Shown: one piece after another, positions 25,129-34,428 of the stretch | Numbering within the stretch: the first letter of the stretch is position 1 | Layout of the letters: each line of letters opens with the position of its first letter | Position numbers and translations under genes: made by a program | NCBI GenBank assembly: GCA_017428525.1 | Contig: JAFRQQ010000009.1 | Span: forward strand, 62,001 to 126,000 | Length of the DNA stretch: 64,000 bases | Source: Clostridia bacterium | GTDB taxonomy: Bacteria > Bacillota > Clostridia > Oscillospirales > Acutalibacteraceae | Direction of reading: 5' to 3' | The notes under the pieces: generated by a model | The model's input: the letters and a program-made list of their open reading frames with translations, nothing else | Told to the model about the DNA's origin: nothing | Databases searched by the model: none

Positions 25129-26544
25129 TTACAGATTGATTTCCGCCGTTTCCGTGGAAGCATCCGCAAGCAGGGGCTGAATCGATGCGAGATACCGCGT
25201 GACCTGCTCCGGGCAGCGGCCGATATAGAGCTTCGGGTCGAGTACGGCGTTGATCTCTTCCTCCGTCATGCCGAATTCCGGATGCGCCGCGAGCCGCGCG
25301 GGCAGGTCGCACCCTTCGCCGTTTTTCATCTTCGCCGTCGCTTCATGCGAGCAAACGCGGATGACCTCGTGCAGCTGCTGCCGGTCGCCGCCGCGCTTGA
25401 CGGCCTCCATGAGCAGGTTTTCGGTTGCGATGAAGGGCAGGAATTCGTTGACGGTCGCTGCGATGATCTTCTCATTCACGCGCAGCCCGTCGGTCACATT
25501 CTGCGCCAGACGCAGGATCGCGTCCGCGCACAGGAAGCCCTCGGGAATGGAAATGCGGCGGTTCGCGGAATCGTCGAGCGTGCGCTCCATGAACTGCACG
25601 CAGGCGGTCATTGGCGCGTTGAGCGCGTCGGCGATCAGGTAACGCGCGAGCGAGCAGATGCGTTCGCTGCGCATCGGATTGCGTTTGTAGGCCATCGCGG
25701 AGGAGCCGATCTGATTCTTTTCAAACGGCTCTTCGAGCTGACGGTCATGCTGCAGCAGGCGGATGTCGTTGGCCATGCGGTAGCAGCTCTGCGCGATCGC
25801 GGACAGGCAGTTGAGAATGCGGCTGTCGAATTTGCGCGGATAGGTCTGGCCGCTGAGCGCGAAATAACCGTCAAAGCCGAATTCTTCGCAGATCATGGCG
25901 TTCAGCCGGTCGATCTTCTCCGTGTCGCCCTCAAACAGCTCCATGAAGGAGGCCTCCGTGCCGGTCGTGCCGCGGCAGCCGAGGAGTTTGATTGTGTCGA
26001 GCACGAAGTCGATTTCCTCCACGTCCGCGACCAGGTCCTGCATCCACAGCGCCGCGCGCTTGCCGACCGTGACCAGCTGCGCGGGCTGATAATGCGTATA
26101 GCCGAGCGTGGGCAGGTCTTTATATTGCTCTGCGAATTTCGCGAGGCAGGCGATCACCTTGAGCACCTCGCCGCGCAGATAGCGCAGCGCGTCGCGATAG
26201 ATGATCATATCCGCGTTGTCGGTCACATAGCAGCTTGTCGCGCCCAGATGAATGATGCCGGCCGCCTGCGGGGCGACCTTGCCGTAGGCGTAGATATGCG
26301 CCATGACGTCGTGCCGCACTTCCTTCTCACGCTGCTTTGCGCATTCAAAGTCAATGTCCGTGATATGCGCCTCGAGCTCATCCACCTGCGCCTGCGAAAC
26401 GGGCAGGCCGAGCTGATGCTCCGCGCGCGCGAGCGCGACCCAAAGGCGGCGCCAGGTCTGAATACGGGTCTGCGCCGAAAACAGCCGCAGCATATAGTCA
26501 GACGCGTAGCGGGAAGCGAGCGGGGATTCATATTGATCGAGCAT
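25129..26544 (-). CDS. purB: Adenylosuccinate lyase
   Basis: Cleaves adenylosuccinate to AMP and fumarate and SAICAR to AICAR (EC 4.3.2.2). The 471-residue chain has the fumarase/aspartase-superfamily signature SSAMAYKRNPMRSE with the catalytic Ser on the flexible loop, plus HLGATSCYVTDNAD and TLGYTHYQPAQLVTVGKR with the catalytic His. Length fits the eukaryote-like/long bacterial PurB form. GAGGAGG precedes the ATG. It follows purA by 12 bases, so one transcript makes both enzymes of the AMP branch. Confidence 0.97.
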   Translation of the reverse strand: MLDQYESPLASRYASDYMLRLFSAQTRIQTWRRLWVALARAEHQLGLPVSQAQVDELEAHITDIDFECAKQREKEVRHDVMAHIYAYGKVAPQAAGIIHLGATSCYVTDNADMIIYRDALRYLRGEVLKVIACLAKFAEQYKDLPTLGYTHYQPAQLVTVGKRAALWMQDLVADVEEIDFVLDTIKLLGCRGTTGTEASFMELFEGDTEKIDRLNAMICEEFGFDGYFALSGQTYPRKFDSRILNCLSAIAQSCYRMANDIRLLQHDRQLEEPFEKNQIGSSAMAYKRNPMRSERICSLARYLIADALNAPMTACVQFMERTLDDSANRRISIPEGFLCADAILRLAQNVTDGLRVNEKIIAATVNEFLPFIATENLLMEAVKRGGDRQQLHEVIRVCSHEATAKMKNGEGCDLPARLAAHPEFGMTEEEINAVLDPKLYIGRCPEQVTRYLASIQPLLADASTETAEINL

Positions 26545-26556
26545 AGCGGTACCTCC

Positions 26557-27837
26557 TCAGCGGATGATGATGCTGTCGCGTTCCGGACCGACCGAAACAT
26601 ATTTGATCCTGCAGCCGACGGCTGCTTCGATATAATTGATGTAATCCTTCGCCTGCTGCGGCAGCGCCTCCCAGGTGCGCACGCCGGTAATATCGCACTG
26701 CCAGCCGGGGAGCGTTTTCAGCACGGGCTTTGCCTCGTCGAGCGCGGCGGGGAAGGGAAAATCGTCGGTTTCCTCGCCGTTGAGGATGTAGCGCGCGCAG
26801 ACGGGGATCTCCTTCATATAGCTGAGCACGTCGAGCTTGGTCAGTGCGAGCGCCGTCGCGGCCTGCGTCTGCACGCCGTAACGCGTGGCAACCAGATCGA
26901 TCGGGCCCACGCGGCGCGGGCGGCCGGTTTTCGCGCCGTATTCGTCGCCGACCTCGCGCAGTTGATCCGCATCCGGGCCGAACCATTCGCAGGTGAACGG
27001 ACCTTCGCCAACGCAGGTGGAATAGGCCTTCACAACGCCGATCACCTCGTCGATTTTCGCGGCGGGATCGCCCGCGCCGATCGGCGCATAAGCAGCCACG
27101 GGGTTGGAGGACGTGGTGTAAGGATGAATGCCGTAATCCAGATCGCGCAGCGCGCCGAGCTGGGCCTCAAAGAGGATGGATTTGCCGTCTTCACGTGCCT
27201 GCCGCAGCACCTTGCCGGTGTCGCAGATATAGGGCTTGATCATCTCGCACGCGTCATGCAGCCAGGCTTCGAGCTTCTCCATGGTGTAGGGCTCCGCGTG
27301 ATAGACCTCGGTGAGGGTCAGGTTTTTCCACTCCATGAGCGCCTGTAAATGCGCGCGCAGCTTTTCCGGATAAAAGAGCTCGCCGGCGAGCACGGTCTTT
27401 TTCTGATATTTGTCGCTGTAAAACGGCGCGATGCCCTGCCGCGTGGAGCCGAATTTCTTATCGGCCAGCCGCGCTTCCTCGAGCGCGTCCAGGTCGCGGT
27501 GCCACGGCATGAGCAGAGAGGCGCGGTCGCTGATTTTCAGATTCTCCGGCGTGAGCGCAACGCCCTGCGCCATGACCATCTGCATCTCCGACCACAGGTT
27601 TTCGGGGTCGAGCGCAACGCCGTTGCCCAGAATATTCACAACGCCCGGGCGGAAAATGCCCGAGGGCAGCAGATGCAGGGCAAATTTGCCGAATTTATTG
27701 ATCACCGTGTGGCCCGCGTTGCCGCCGCCCTGATAGCGCACGACCAGATCATAGTCATTGGTCAGCAGGTCGACCATGCGGCCCTTTCCTTCGTCGCCCC
27801 AGTTGATGCCGACGATCGCGCAGTTGCTCATTTTCAT
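26557..27837 (-). CDS. purA: Adenylosuccinate synthetase
   Basis: Joins IMP and aspartate using GTP to give adenylosuccinate (EC 6.3.4.4). N-terminal IVGINWGDEGKGRMVDLL holds the P-loop-like GDEGKG and catalytic Asp, and GGGNAGHTV the catalytic His. Later TSSNPVAAYAPIGAGDP and FGPDADQLREVGDEYGAKTGRPRRVG are the IMP and aspartate sites; the latter region is near residue 290. The 426-residue length is standard. It is first in the purA-purB unit, behind a near-consensus promoter. Not linked to the de novo cluster at the end of the window. Confidence 0.97.
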   Translation of the reverse strand: MKMSNCAIVGINWGDEGKGRMVDLLTNDYDLVVRYQGGGNAGHTVINKFGKFALHLLPSGIFRPGVVNILGNGVALDPENLWSEMQMVMAQGVALTPENLKISDRASLLMPWHRDLDALEEARLADKKFGSTRQGIAPFYSDKYQKKTVLAGELFYPEKLRAHLQALMEWKNLTLTEVYHAEPYTMEKLEAWLHDACEMIKPYICDTGKVLRQAREDGKSILFEAQLGALRDLDYGIHPYTTSSNPVAAYAPIGAGDPAAKIDEVIGVVKAYSTCVGEGPFTCEWFGPDADQLREVGDEYGAKTGRPRRVGPIDLVATRYGVQTQAATALALTKLDVLSYMKEIPVCARYILNGEETDDFPFPAALDEAKPVLKTLPGWQCDITGVRTWEALPQQAKDYINYIEAAVGCRIKYVSVGPERDSIIIR

Positions 27838-27872
27838 TCCTCATTCCTTTTAAAAATTATCAACAGTTTATA

Positions 27873-27901
27873 ATTATAATAATATAAATAACAATCGTCA
27901 A
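27873..27901 (-). promoter_or_regulatory. SigA promoter of purA-purB
   Basis: Minus strand TTGACG (27896-27901), 17 bases, TATAAT (27873-27878). The leader to the ATG is about 30 bases, too short for a riboswitch. Confidence 0.88.
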
Positions 27902-27929
27902 TAGGATGCGGACATTATTTTAAGATTCA

Positions 27930-27970
27930 TAAAAAACGGACACGAAAGACAAACTGCCGTGCCCGTTTTT
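27930..27970 (-). terminator. Terminator of the DUF1846 gene
   Basis: Minus strand: AACGGGCACG, loop, CGTGTCCGTT then TTTT. It starts four bases after the stop codon. Confidence 0.85.
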
Positions 27971-27973
27971 CGT

Positions 27974-29461
27974 TTATTTGTGATAAAGCTTTTTCGTCTG
28001 ATAGCGCGGTTCGCAGGTGAGATTGATGCCGAGCTTGCGGTAAACGTCGAGATCGACCTGCGAAAGGATCACGGTGGAGTGCGCTTCGCAGCCGGCAAGA
28101 TCCTTCACGGCGGCCAGCGCGCGCTTTGCGGCGGGATTCATATTTGCGCTCATGGACAGCGCGATCAGCGTTTCATCGGAATGCAGACGCGGGTTGTGGT
28201 TCTTGAGAATGCCGATTTTCAGCTTCTGGATCGGCTCGATAATTGACGGGTCGATCATCAGCAGGTCGTCCGGCAGACCGGCCAGATGCTTGACTGCGTT
28301 GAGCAGCGCCGCGGAGGACGCGCCGAGCAGGTTGGAGGTCTTGCCCGTGACGATCGTGCCGTCCGGCAGCTCGATCGCGACGGCCGGCTGCCCGCCGGTC
28401 AGCTCGCTTTTGATCAGCGCGGGGCGAATGACCGAGCGGTCCTCGACGCTGATGCCGGCCTGATTCATCAGGCTGATGATTTTGTCAACGGCTTCCTGCT
28501 TGCCGCGGCCCATGCGCAGGTCGTTCATCGCGGCAAAGTAGCGGCGGATGATTTCGGCCTTGGAGGCCTCGCGCGTCGCCTCGTCGTCGCAGATGGCATA
28601 GCCCGCCATGTTGACGCCCATATCCGTGGGCGAGCGATAGGGGCTCTTGCCTTCGATTTTTTCAAAAATGGCGTTGAGCACCGGGAAGACCTCAACGTCG
28701 CGGTTGTAGTTGACCGTCGTCACGCCGTAAGCTTCCAGATGGTAGGGGTCGATCATGTTCACGTCGTTCAGATCGGCCGTCGCCGCTTCATAGGCCAGAT
28801 TCACGGGATGCTTGAGCGGCAGATTCCAGATCGGGAAGGTCTCGAATTTTGCGTAGCCGGCCTTGCTGCCGCGCTTGTTTTCATGATACAGCTGCGACAG
28901 GCAGGTCGCCATCTTGCCGCTGCCGGGGCCCGGCGCGGTGATCACGACCAGCGGGCGCGTGGTTTCGATGAATTCATTCTTGCCGTAGCCCTCGTCGCTG
29001 ACGATATGGGATACGTTATAGGGATAGCCCTCGATGGGATAGTGCAGAAACACCTTCATGCCCAGCTGCTCGAGCTTGGTCTTGAAGGCCGACGCGGAGG
29101 GCTGACCGCTGAACTGCGAGAGCACGACGCTGCCCACGTAAAGCCCGGCGTCGCGGTAGCAGTCGATCAGGCGCAGCACGTCGATGTCGTAAGTGATGCC
29201 GAGGTCGCGGCGGATCTTGTTGTTTTCGATATCCGACGCATTGATGACGATGACGACCTCCACGTTGTCGGCCAGATGCTTGAGCATCTGCAGCTTGCTG
29301 TCCGGCGCGAAGCCCGGCAGCACGCGCGAGGCATGAAAATCGTCAAAGAGCTTGCCGCCGAATTCCAGATAGAGCTTGCCGCCGAATTCGTTGATGCGCT
29401 TGCGGATCTGCTCCGATTGCTTCTCGATGTAAAGCTGATTGTCAAATCCGATTTTTTTCAT
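27974..29461 (-). CDS. DUF1846 family protein
   Basis: A 495-residue cytosolic protein that matches the DUF1846 family throughout: MKKIGFDNQLYIEKQSEQI at the start, GGKLYLEFGGKLFDDFHASRV, VIVINASDIENNKIRRDLG. A P-loop-like segment VVITAPGPGSGKMATCLSQL lies near residue 180, suggesting nucleotide binding. Crystal structures of the family are known but no established function. The protein is common in gut Firmicutes. It has its own promoter (29498-29526) and terminator, so it is a single-gene unit. Confidence 0.93.
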   Translation of the reverse strand: MKKIGFDNQLYIEKQSEQIRKRINEFGGKLYLEFGGKLFDDFHASRVLPGFAPDSKLQMLKHLADNVEVVIVINASDIENNKIRRDLGITYDIDVLRLIDCYRDAGLYVGSVVLSQFSGQPSASAFKTKLEQLGMKVFLHYPIEGYPYNVSHIVSDEGYGKNEFIETTRPLVVITAPGPGSGKMATCLSQLYHENKRGSKAGYAKFETFPIWNLPLKHPVNLAYEAATADLNDVNMIDPYHLEAYGVTTVNYNRDVEVFPVLNAIFEKIEGKSPYRSPTDMGVNMAGYAICDDEATREASKAEIIRRYFAAMNDLRMGRGKQEAVDKIISLMNQAGISVEDRSVIRPALIKSELTGGQPAVAIELPDGTIVTGKTSNLLGASSAALLNAVKHLAGLPDDLLMIDPSIIEPIQKLKIGILKNHNPRLHSDETLIALSMSANMNPAAKRALAAVKDLAGCEAHSTVILSQVDLDVYRKLGINLTCEPRYQTKKLYHK

Positions 29462-29497
29462 TGTTTCACCGCTCCCACACTCTCAATTCAAATATAT

Positions 29498-29526
29498 ATT
29501 ATAGCGCATTCGGGCTGCCGACGCAA
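29498..29526 (-). promoter_or_regulatory. SigA promoter of the DUF1846 gene
   Basis: Minus strand TTGCGT (29521-29526), 17 bases, TATAAT (29498-29503), about 37 bases before the start. Confidence 0.8.
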
Positions 29527-29549
29527 GGGATTTTTGCAGTTTTTTAAAC

Positions 29550-29609
29550 AAAAAAGCATCCGGCTTCACACCGTTCGACGGAAAACCCGATGTGCTGCCG
29601 AATGCTTTT
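29550..29609 (-). terminator. Terminator of the YfhO-like gene
   Basis: Minus strand: AAAAGCATTCGGC ... GCCGGATGCTTTTTT, a 12-13 bp stem with one mismatch and a long loop, ending in a T run. Confidence 0.85.
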
Positions 29610-29616
29610 GATTCTG

Positions 29617-32600
29617 TTATTCTTCCGCCGGAATTTCTTCGTCCTGCGGAGCTTCCGGTTCTTCAGCGGCTTCCGCTTCCGGTGCGGGATCCTCGGGGGG
29701 CGGCGCGATCATAGCTTCCGGCAGCGGATCGATCAGCACGTCATCGGCAGGCGGTTCCTCGCTTGCCGGCGCGACCGGTTCCGCCGGTTCAAAGCCGTCG
29801 GTATCGAGCTCCACGAGCACCGGTTCCGCGTCTGCCGCGTCGATCAGGCCCTGCGCGTCGGTTTCGGATGCGCACAGGATATCCTCATCCGTGAGCACGA
29901 TCGTGTCGGCCGCTGCGGCTGCCAGACGTTTTCTGCGTCTGCGCACAAGCAGCACCGCGCCGAACAGGCATACGATCGTTGCCGCCGTTGCGGCGCAGCC
30001 GATCAGCAGACCGCTCGGCAGGAAGCGGAAGGTCACCGTGTGCGTGCCGGCCTGCAGTTCGCAGCAAAGATAGGCGTCGCACAGCGCGACGTAATCATCC
30101 TTCGCGATCGACTTGCCGTCGATTTCGATCGTCCAGCCCTTGTCGTAGGGGATGGAGGTGAAGAGCAGGCTGTCTTTCTCTGCGGTCACGGTGCCGGTCA
30201 GCTTCGTTTCCTCAAAGGAGGACAGGTTCAGCGCGCGGCTTTGCAGGATCTGATAGCCCTCGTTGAGCTTGTCGTCGTCCACATACATCGGGAAGAAGTC
30301 GATATAGCCGTATTCCGCCTCGCTGATCGTGATATACACGCACACGCGCTCGTCTGGCTTGACGATGCCGAGATCGTAGATATAGGGCTCGTCCGTATTC
30401 TGGCTGGTCGTATCCTCCCGCCCCTCGCGTCCGAAGGTGATGGAATCGAATGCGGAGGAATTGACGTAGAGATAGCAGTGACGCTCCTCGGGAACGGAGA
30501 GATAGAAGGTCAGCTCGCCGTCGGGGCCGGTGCGGTTGAAGTAGATGTCGCCGGTGTCAAGCCCCGAGGTGATTTCATCCATATTGTAGTAGCCGATGTC
30601 GGTGATATCCATGCGGCCGAAAACGTCCATCACGCCGGTGGCGTATTCGAACCAGTCCGCCTGCACGGTGAAGGGGTTGGTCAGATTCGTGAACCATTCC
30701 TCCATGTCGGTGCTCACCGCCATGCCGATGGGCAGCCAGTATTTATTTTCGTAGGCGGTGAATTTGCCCACGGTCATCAGCTGCTCGTAATAGTCGTTTT
30801 CGAGCGTGACGTTGTCGTTGTTGTCCACAACGTATTTGAGCGAATGCATCATGTTGTAGACCGGCGTCTGCAGATAATAGGTGTAGCTGTTGATATAGTT
30901 GCCGTAAACGCCCAGATCGCTCTGCACGTTGGAAAGGCGCTCATAGGCCATGGAGGAGAAGGTGGAAATGCCGTTGTAGCCGTACCAGGAGGGATCCATG
31001 CGCGCGCGGTTATAAGTTAAATCCATGCGGTAGGCGTCGCTGCCTTCGCGCTCGTCGAGCAGCGTTTTCAGCGCGCGGAAATCCGCGTAGTCGCCCGCGT
31101 AATTCTGCTTTTTCTGATCCATGCTGTAGCGGTCGGTATTTGCGCAGGAGATTTCACCGATCACGCAGCAGAGCATCAAAACGGCCAGTGCCGAGCGCAT
31201 ATATTTATCGTTGCGCATGATCGCAAAGACCAGGCAATAAGTTATGGCAAAAATCAAGCTGAGCAGCACGGTCTGCTCGCTGACGTTCTTCGAGCCGATC
31301 TTCTGAATGAGAATGATCGCAAACACCAGCGCGACGCCGACGCCGAGGATCTCCTTGCCCGAGAATTCCTTCAGCCGCACAAAGGCTTTATAGGCGAGCG
31401 TGAGCAGGATGAAGCAATACATGAAGGAGAAGCGGTACGGCAGGTCGTTCGGATAGTGGAAGCCGTGCCAGATATAATTGAGAATATTGATATTGAAGCT
31501 GAAATAGAAGATGCCCAGCAGCGCGACGTTCGCAACCTTTTCGCGGATGGGAATGGTCTTCGAGAAGAGATAGAGCGGCACGAGCATGATCGTGCCGATG
31601 CCGCAGTAGACATTCGGCAGCACGTCCTCGCCGCTGCTGCGGATCGTGGGCGCGACGCTCGCGAGGTGATTCGCAAGGAAATCAAAGATCGAGAAATAGG
31701 AATTATACTGCGACGGGAAGGTGCCGGAGGTCGCCGAGCAGTTGCGCAGCATCAGATAGGTCGGAATCAGCGAGCAGGCCGCAAGTCCGGCCGCCGAAAG
31801 GCTCGCGAGCGCGAAGGTGCAGCCGCTTTTGAGCAGGATGCTGCCCTTGAAGCGGTCCGCCAGACGGATCACGCGGTTGCCCTCCATATCGAGCGTATAG
31901 GGCGTGTCGTCGTCGAGCGTCGTGATATCATAATTGGAAAAATAATAAATAATAAAATAAATAACGGAGAAAACGCAGGTCATATACCCCATATAATAAT
32001 TGGAAAGCAGGGTCATGGCCAGCGCCGCGATATAAATGACGGGCTTGCGCTTGTGGATGATGCGCTCGATGCCGAGCATGACAAGCGGGAAATAGACCAT
32101 CGCGTCCATCCACATGACGTTCCAGTAATAAGCGACGAAGTAGCCGCACATGGCATAGAGAATGCCGAAGGCCGCCGAGGTGAAATCATGCCGGTGATGG
32201 GAGCGCTTGAGATAATAGGTGAAGGCGCAGGCGGAAAGCGCCGCCTTGACAATGATCATTGCCGCGATGGCTTCGGGCATATTCTCATGGCCGAGCAGAA
32301 GAATGAGGATCGCGGCGGGGGAGGAAAGATAATTGAAATAGTTGCCCAGGAACGGCGAGCCCAGACCGGTCTGCCACGAATAGAATAAGCTCTTGAGCTG
32401 CGTGACGCGGTCATACAGCTCCGCGAACAGCGGGCCGTACTGATGATAGAGGTCCATGCGCAGGATCGTGGAATCTCCAAACGGGAACAGCCCGAAGCAA
32501 TAGCAAACGAGCATCATGATCCCGACTGTGCACAGCGCGGAGATCCAGCAATAGCGCTGATCATAAAACAGGCGCCGCAGGAGCGTGCGTTTCGGCGCGG

Positions 32601-32619
32601 TTGAAACCGTCTGATCCAT
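29617..32619 (-). CDS. YfhO-family large membrane protein (GT-C-like)
   Basis: A 1000-residue membrane protein. The N-terminal half has about 12 helices and the YfhO landmarks FPFGDSTILRMDLYHQYGP, with the acidic residues in the first extracytoplasmic loop, and FYSWQTGLGSPFLGNYFNY. Residues ~530-860 form a large extracytoplasmic domain. A single helix (~870-890) and a cytoplasmic tail of ~100 residues rich in Pro, Glu, Asp and Ala end the chain. YfhO proteins are predicted GT-C glycosyltransferases; B. subtilis YfhO is proposed to glycosylate lipoteichoic acid. GGAGGG precedes the ATG. It lies alone with its own promoter and terminator, away from the polysaccharide locus. The acidic tail is not a standard part of the family. 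Confidence 0.88.
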   Translation of the reverse strand: MDQTVSTAPKRTLLRRLFYDQRYCWISALCTVGIMMLVCYCFGLFPFGDSTILRMDLYHQYGPLFAELYDRVTQLKSLFYSWQTGLGSPFLGNYFNYLSSPAAILILLLGHENMPEAIAAMIIVKAALSACAFTYYLKRSHHRHDFTSAAFGILYAMCGYFVAYYWNVMWMDAMVYFPLVMLGIERIIHKRKPVIYIAALAMTLLSNYYMGYMTCVFSVIYFIIYYFSNYDITTLDDDTPYTLDMEGNRVIRLADRFKGSILLKSGCTFALASLSAAGLAACSLIPTYLMLRNCSATSGTFPSQYNSYFSIFDFLANHLASVAPTIRSSGEDVLPNVYCGIGTIMLVPLYLFSKTIPIREKVANVALLGIFYFSFNINILNYIWHGFHYPNDLPYRFSFMYCFILLTLAYKAFVRLKEFSGKEILGVGVALVFAIILIQKIGSKNVSEQTVLLSLIFAITYCLVFAIMRNDKYMRSALAVLMLCCVIGEISCANTDRYSMDQKKQNYAGDYADFRALKTLLDEREGSDAYRMDLTYNRARMDPSWYGYNGISTFSSMAYERLSNVQSDLGVYGNYINSYTYYLQTPVYNMMHSLKYVVDNNDNVTLENDYYEQLMTVGKFTAYENKYWLPIGMAVSTDMEEWFTNLTNPFTVQADWFEYATGVMDVFGRMDITDIGYYNMDEITSGLDTGDIYFNRTGPDGELTFYLSVPEERHCYLYVNSSAFDSITFGREGREDTTSQNTDEPYIYDLGIVKPDERVCVYITISEAEYGYIDFFPMYVDDDKLNEGYQILQSRALNLSSFEETKLTGTVTAEKDSLLFTSIPYDKGWTIEIDGKSIAKDDYVALCDAYLCCELQAGTHTVTFRFLPSGLLIGCAATAATIVCLFGAVLLVRRRRKRLAAAAADTIVLTDEDILCASETDAQGLIDAADAEPVLVELDTDGFEPAEPVAPASEEPPADDVLIDPLPEAMIAPPPEDPAPEAEAAEEPEAPQDEEIPAEE

Positions 32620-32664
32620 AAAATTCCCTCCACAGAGAATATCATTACAAAATATATTAGGTTT

Positions 32665-32693
32665 ACTATACCATAACTACCTATATAATTCAA
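32665..32693 (-). promoter_or_regulatory. SigA-type promoter of the YfhO-like gene
   Basis: Minus strand TTGAAT (32688-32693), 17 bases, TATAGT (32665-32670). It diverges from the spoIIIA operon. Confidence 0.75.
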
Positions 32694-32776
32694 GTAAAAA
32701 AACTGTAAACTCCGCGCATTCGCCGGTTCTACCGACGGACAAGGTGCATATATATTGGATGAGAGGTGATCCTGCC

Positions 32777-33712
32777 GTGCGCGACGCCGCATTTGAATCG
32801 CTGGTCTGCCAGCTCACGCCGCCGCTGCAGCGGCTGTTGTCCGCGCTCCCGCCGGAGATCTGCGCGCGTGTGCGGGAGGTGCGTATCCGCATCGACCGGC
32901 CGGTCTGCATCGTGCTCGAGGACGGCGTGCAGTTTCTCAGCCGCTCCGGCGCCTGCCGTTCGCTGCCTGCCGGCGCGTTGACAATGAATGCCGCCGCGTT
33001 TGATGCGCTGTTTCAGAAGCTCTGCGGATATTCCGTCCACAGCGCGCAGGCCGCGATCTGCGCGGGATTCCTGACGCTGCCCGGCGGTCATCGCGTGGGT
33101 GTGGGCGGCAGAGCGGTTATGCAGAATCATGCAGTGACAGCCGTGAAGGAGATCGGCGCGCTCGCGCTGCGCGTTGCGCGCGAATTCCCCGGCAGCGCGG
33201 AATCGCTGATGGCCGAAACCAACAACGGCACAGCCTCGCTGATCCTCGCAGGACCCCCGGTCAGCGGCAAAACGACGCTGCTGCGCGATCTGGCGCGGCT
33301 GCTCGGCAGCGAACGCGGCGGCTATAAAAAGGTGCTGCTGTGTGATGAACGCGGCGAGCTGGCGGCCGTTCATAACGGCGTGCCGCAATTTCGCATCGGC
33401 GTCAACACCGACGTGCTGTCCGGTTATCCGAAGCTGGCGGCCATCGAGATCGCGACGCGTTCCTTTTCGCCGGATTACATCATTCTGGACGAAGTGGCAA
33501 CGCAGGAGGAAGCGCGGGCGATCGCGCAGGCGGTCAACTGCGGCGTGCGCTTTGCGCTGAGCATTCACGCGGATTCGGCTGAATCGCTGCGGCATAAACC
33601 GCAGCTGCTCCGCCTGCTGAGAACCGGCGAATTCCCGCGCGTCGTGCTGCTGTCCGCGCGACCGGTCGGCGCCGCTGCCGCGCGATTTGACGCGCAAGCG
33701 CTGCTTGAATAG
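32777..33712 (+). CDS. spoIIIAA: Stage III sporulation protein AA (secretion-type ATPase)
   Basis: The ATPase of the mother-cell SpoIIIA-SpoIIQ channel, a relative of type II/IV secretion ATPases. It has Walker A AGPPVSGKTTLL (about residue 158) and Walker B PDYIILDEVATQEEA (about 233). SVHSAQAAICAGFLTLPGGHRVGVGG is the family landmark. Start choice: GAGAGGTGAT at 32761-32770 fits GTG 32777, giving 311 residues, rather than the ATGs at 32744 and 32759, which lie before or in that site. It is the first of eight spoIIIA genes; transcription in related bacteria depends on SigE, but no convincing SigE site was found. Confidence 0.93.
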   Translation: MRDAAFESLVCQLTPPLQRLLSALPPEICARVREVRIRIDRPVCIVLEDGVQFLSRSGACRSLPAGALTMNAAAFDALFQKLCGYSVHSAQAAICAGFLTLPGGHRVGVGGRAVMQNHAVTAVKEIGALALRVAREFPGSAESLMAETNNGTASLILAGPPVSGKTTLLRDLARLLGSERGGYKKVLLCDERGELAAVHNGVPQFRIGVNTDVLSGYPKLAAIEIATRSFSPDYIILDEVATQEEARAIAQAVNCGVRFALSIHADSAESLRHKPQLLRLLRTGEFPRVVLLSARPVGAAAARFDAQALLE

Positions 33713-34217
33713 CGTGATCGGCGGCGCGCTGCTGGGCTGCGGCTTTGCCCTCGGCGGCTTTGCGCTCGTCGCCTTGCAGCAACAGCGCGTTGCCTGTTTG
33801 CAGGCGCTTGGGCTGATGCTCTCGATCCTGCAAGGGCGTCTGCGTTACCTTTGCCCGCCAGTCGATGTTCTGTTGGAATCGCTTTGCTCAAACGCATCTC
33901 TGCAGAAGCTTTTGTTTTTGCCGGACTGTCTGGAAGCCCTGCGCGGCGGCACGCCGTTTGCAGCAGCGTGGACGGATGCGATTCATCGTGACGCGCTCCT
34001 GCGTTCGATGCCGGAAACGGCTTCACTGCTCTCTTCGCTCAGCGCAACGCTCGGCGCTGTGGATGTGCAGGGGCAGCTGGATTACTGCGCGCAGATTGCT
34101 TCGCAGCTGGAAATGCAGCTGCAGCGAGCGGAGCAGCGGCTCGCGCGCAATTCCCGGCTGTTTCCGCCGCTCGGTCTGCTGCTCGGCGCGTTTGCCGCCC
34201 TGATGCTGATATACTGA
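33687..34217 (+). CDS. spoIIIAB: Stage III sporulation protein AB
   Basis: A 176-residue membrane protein of the channel's inner platform, related to type II secretion GspF. A hydrophobic N-terminal helix (IGGALLGCGFALGGFALVAL) is followed by a helical cytoplasmic domain and a C-terminal helix LFPPLGLLLGAFAALMLIY, as in SpoIIIAB. The start is uncertain: TTG 33687, TTG 33705 or GTG 33714, none with a clear ribosome binding site; it overlaps spoIIIAA, so coupling is likely. Length matches the usual ~170. Confidence 0.85.
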   Translation: MTRKRCLNSVIGGALLGCGFALGGFALVALQQQRVACLQALGLMLSILQGRLRYLCPPVDVLLESLCSNASLQKLLFLPDCLEALRGGTPFAAAWTDAIHRDALLRSMPETASLLSSLSATLGAVDVQGQLDYCAQIASQLEMQLQRAEQRLARNSRLFPPLGLLLGAFAALMLIY

Positions 34218-34233
34218 TTTGAGGTGATGCGCA

Positions 34234-34428
34234 TTGGATGTGACGATCGTGGTCAAAATCGCGGCGGTCGGCATCGTCGTCGCGGTGCTCAATTCCATTT
34301 TGTCCCGCGCCGGGCGTGAGGATTACGCGATCCTGACGATTCTGGCCGGGATCGCCGCGGTGCTGATGCTGCTCCTGCCGCGTCTGACACAGCTGCTTGA
34401 TTCCGTGCAGGCGCTGCTGGACTTCTGA
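34234..34428 (+). CDS. spoIIIAC: Stage III sporulation protein AC
   Basis: A 64-residue protein with two hydrophobic helices, IAAVGIVVAVLNSIL and AILTILAGIAAVLML, which is the size and layout of SpoIIIAC, a small membrane part of the channel. The start is TTG 34234, supported by GAGGTGAT at 34221. Its last base overlaps the next start (TGATG). Confidence 0.92.
   Translation: MDVTIVVKIAAVGIVVAVLNSILSRAGREDYAILTILAGIAAVLMLLLPRLTQLLDSVQALLDF

Noticed and set aside
25282..27348. Long open frame on the plus strand opposite purB/purA
   Set aside because: It is antisense to two clear enzymes; long shadow frames arise from the GC-rich third codon position.
32740..32760. CATATATA as a SigE -10 box for spoIIIAA
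   Set aside because: A start there would fall in the ribosome binding site, and no -35 box of the right spacing is visible.
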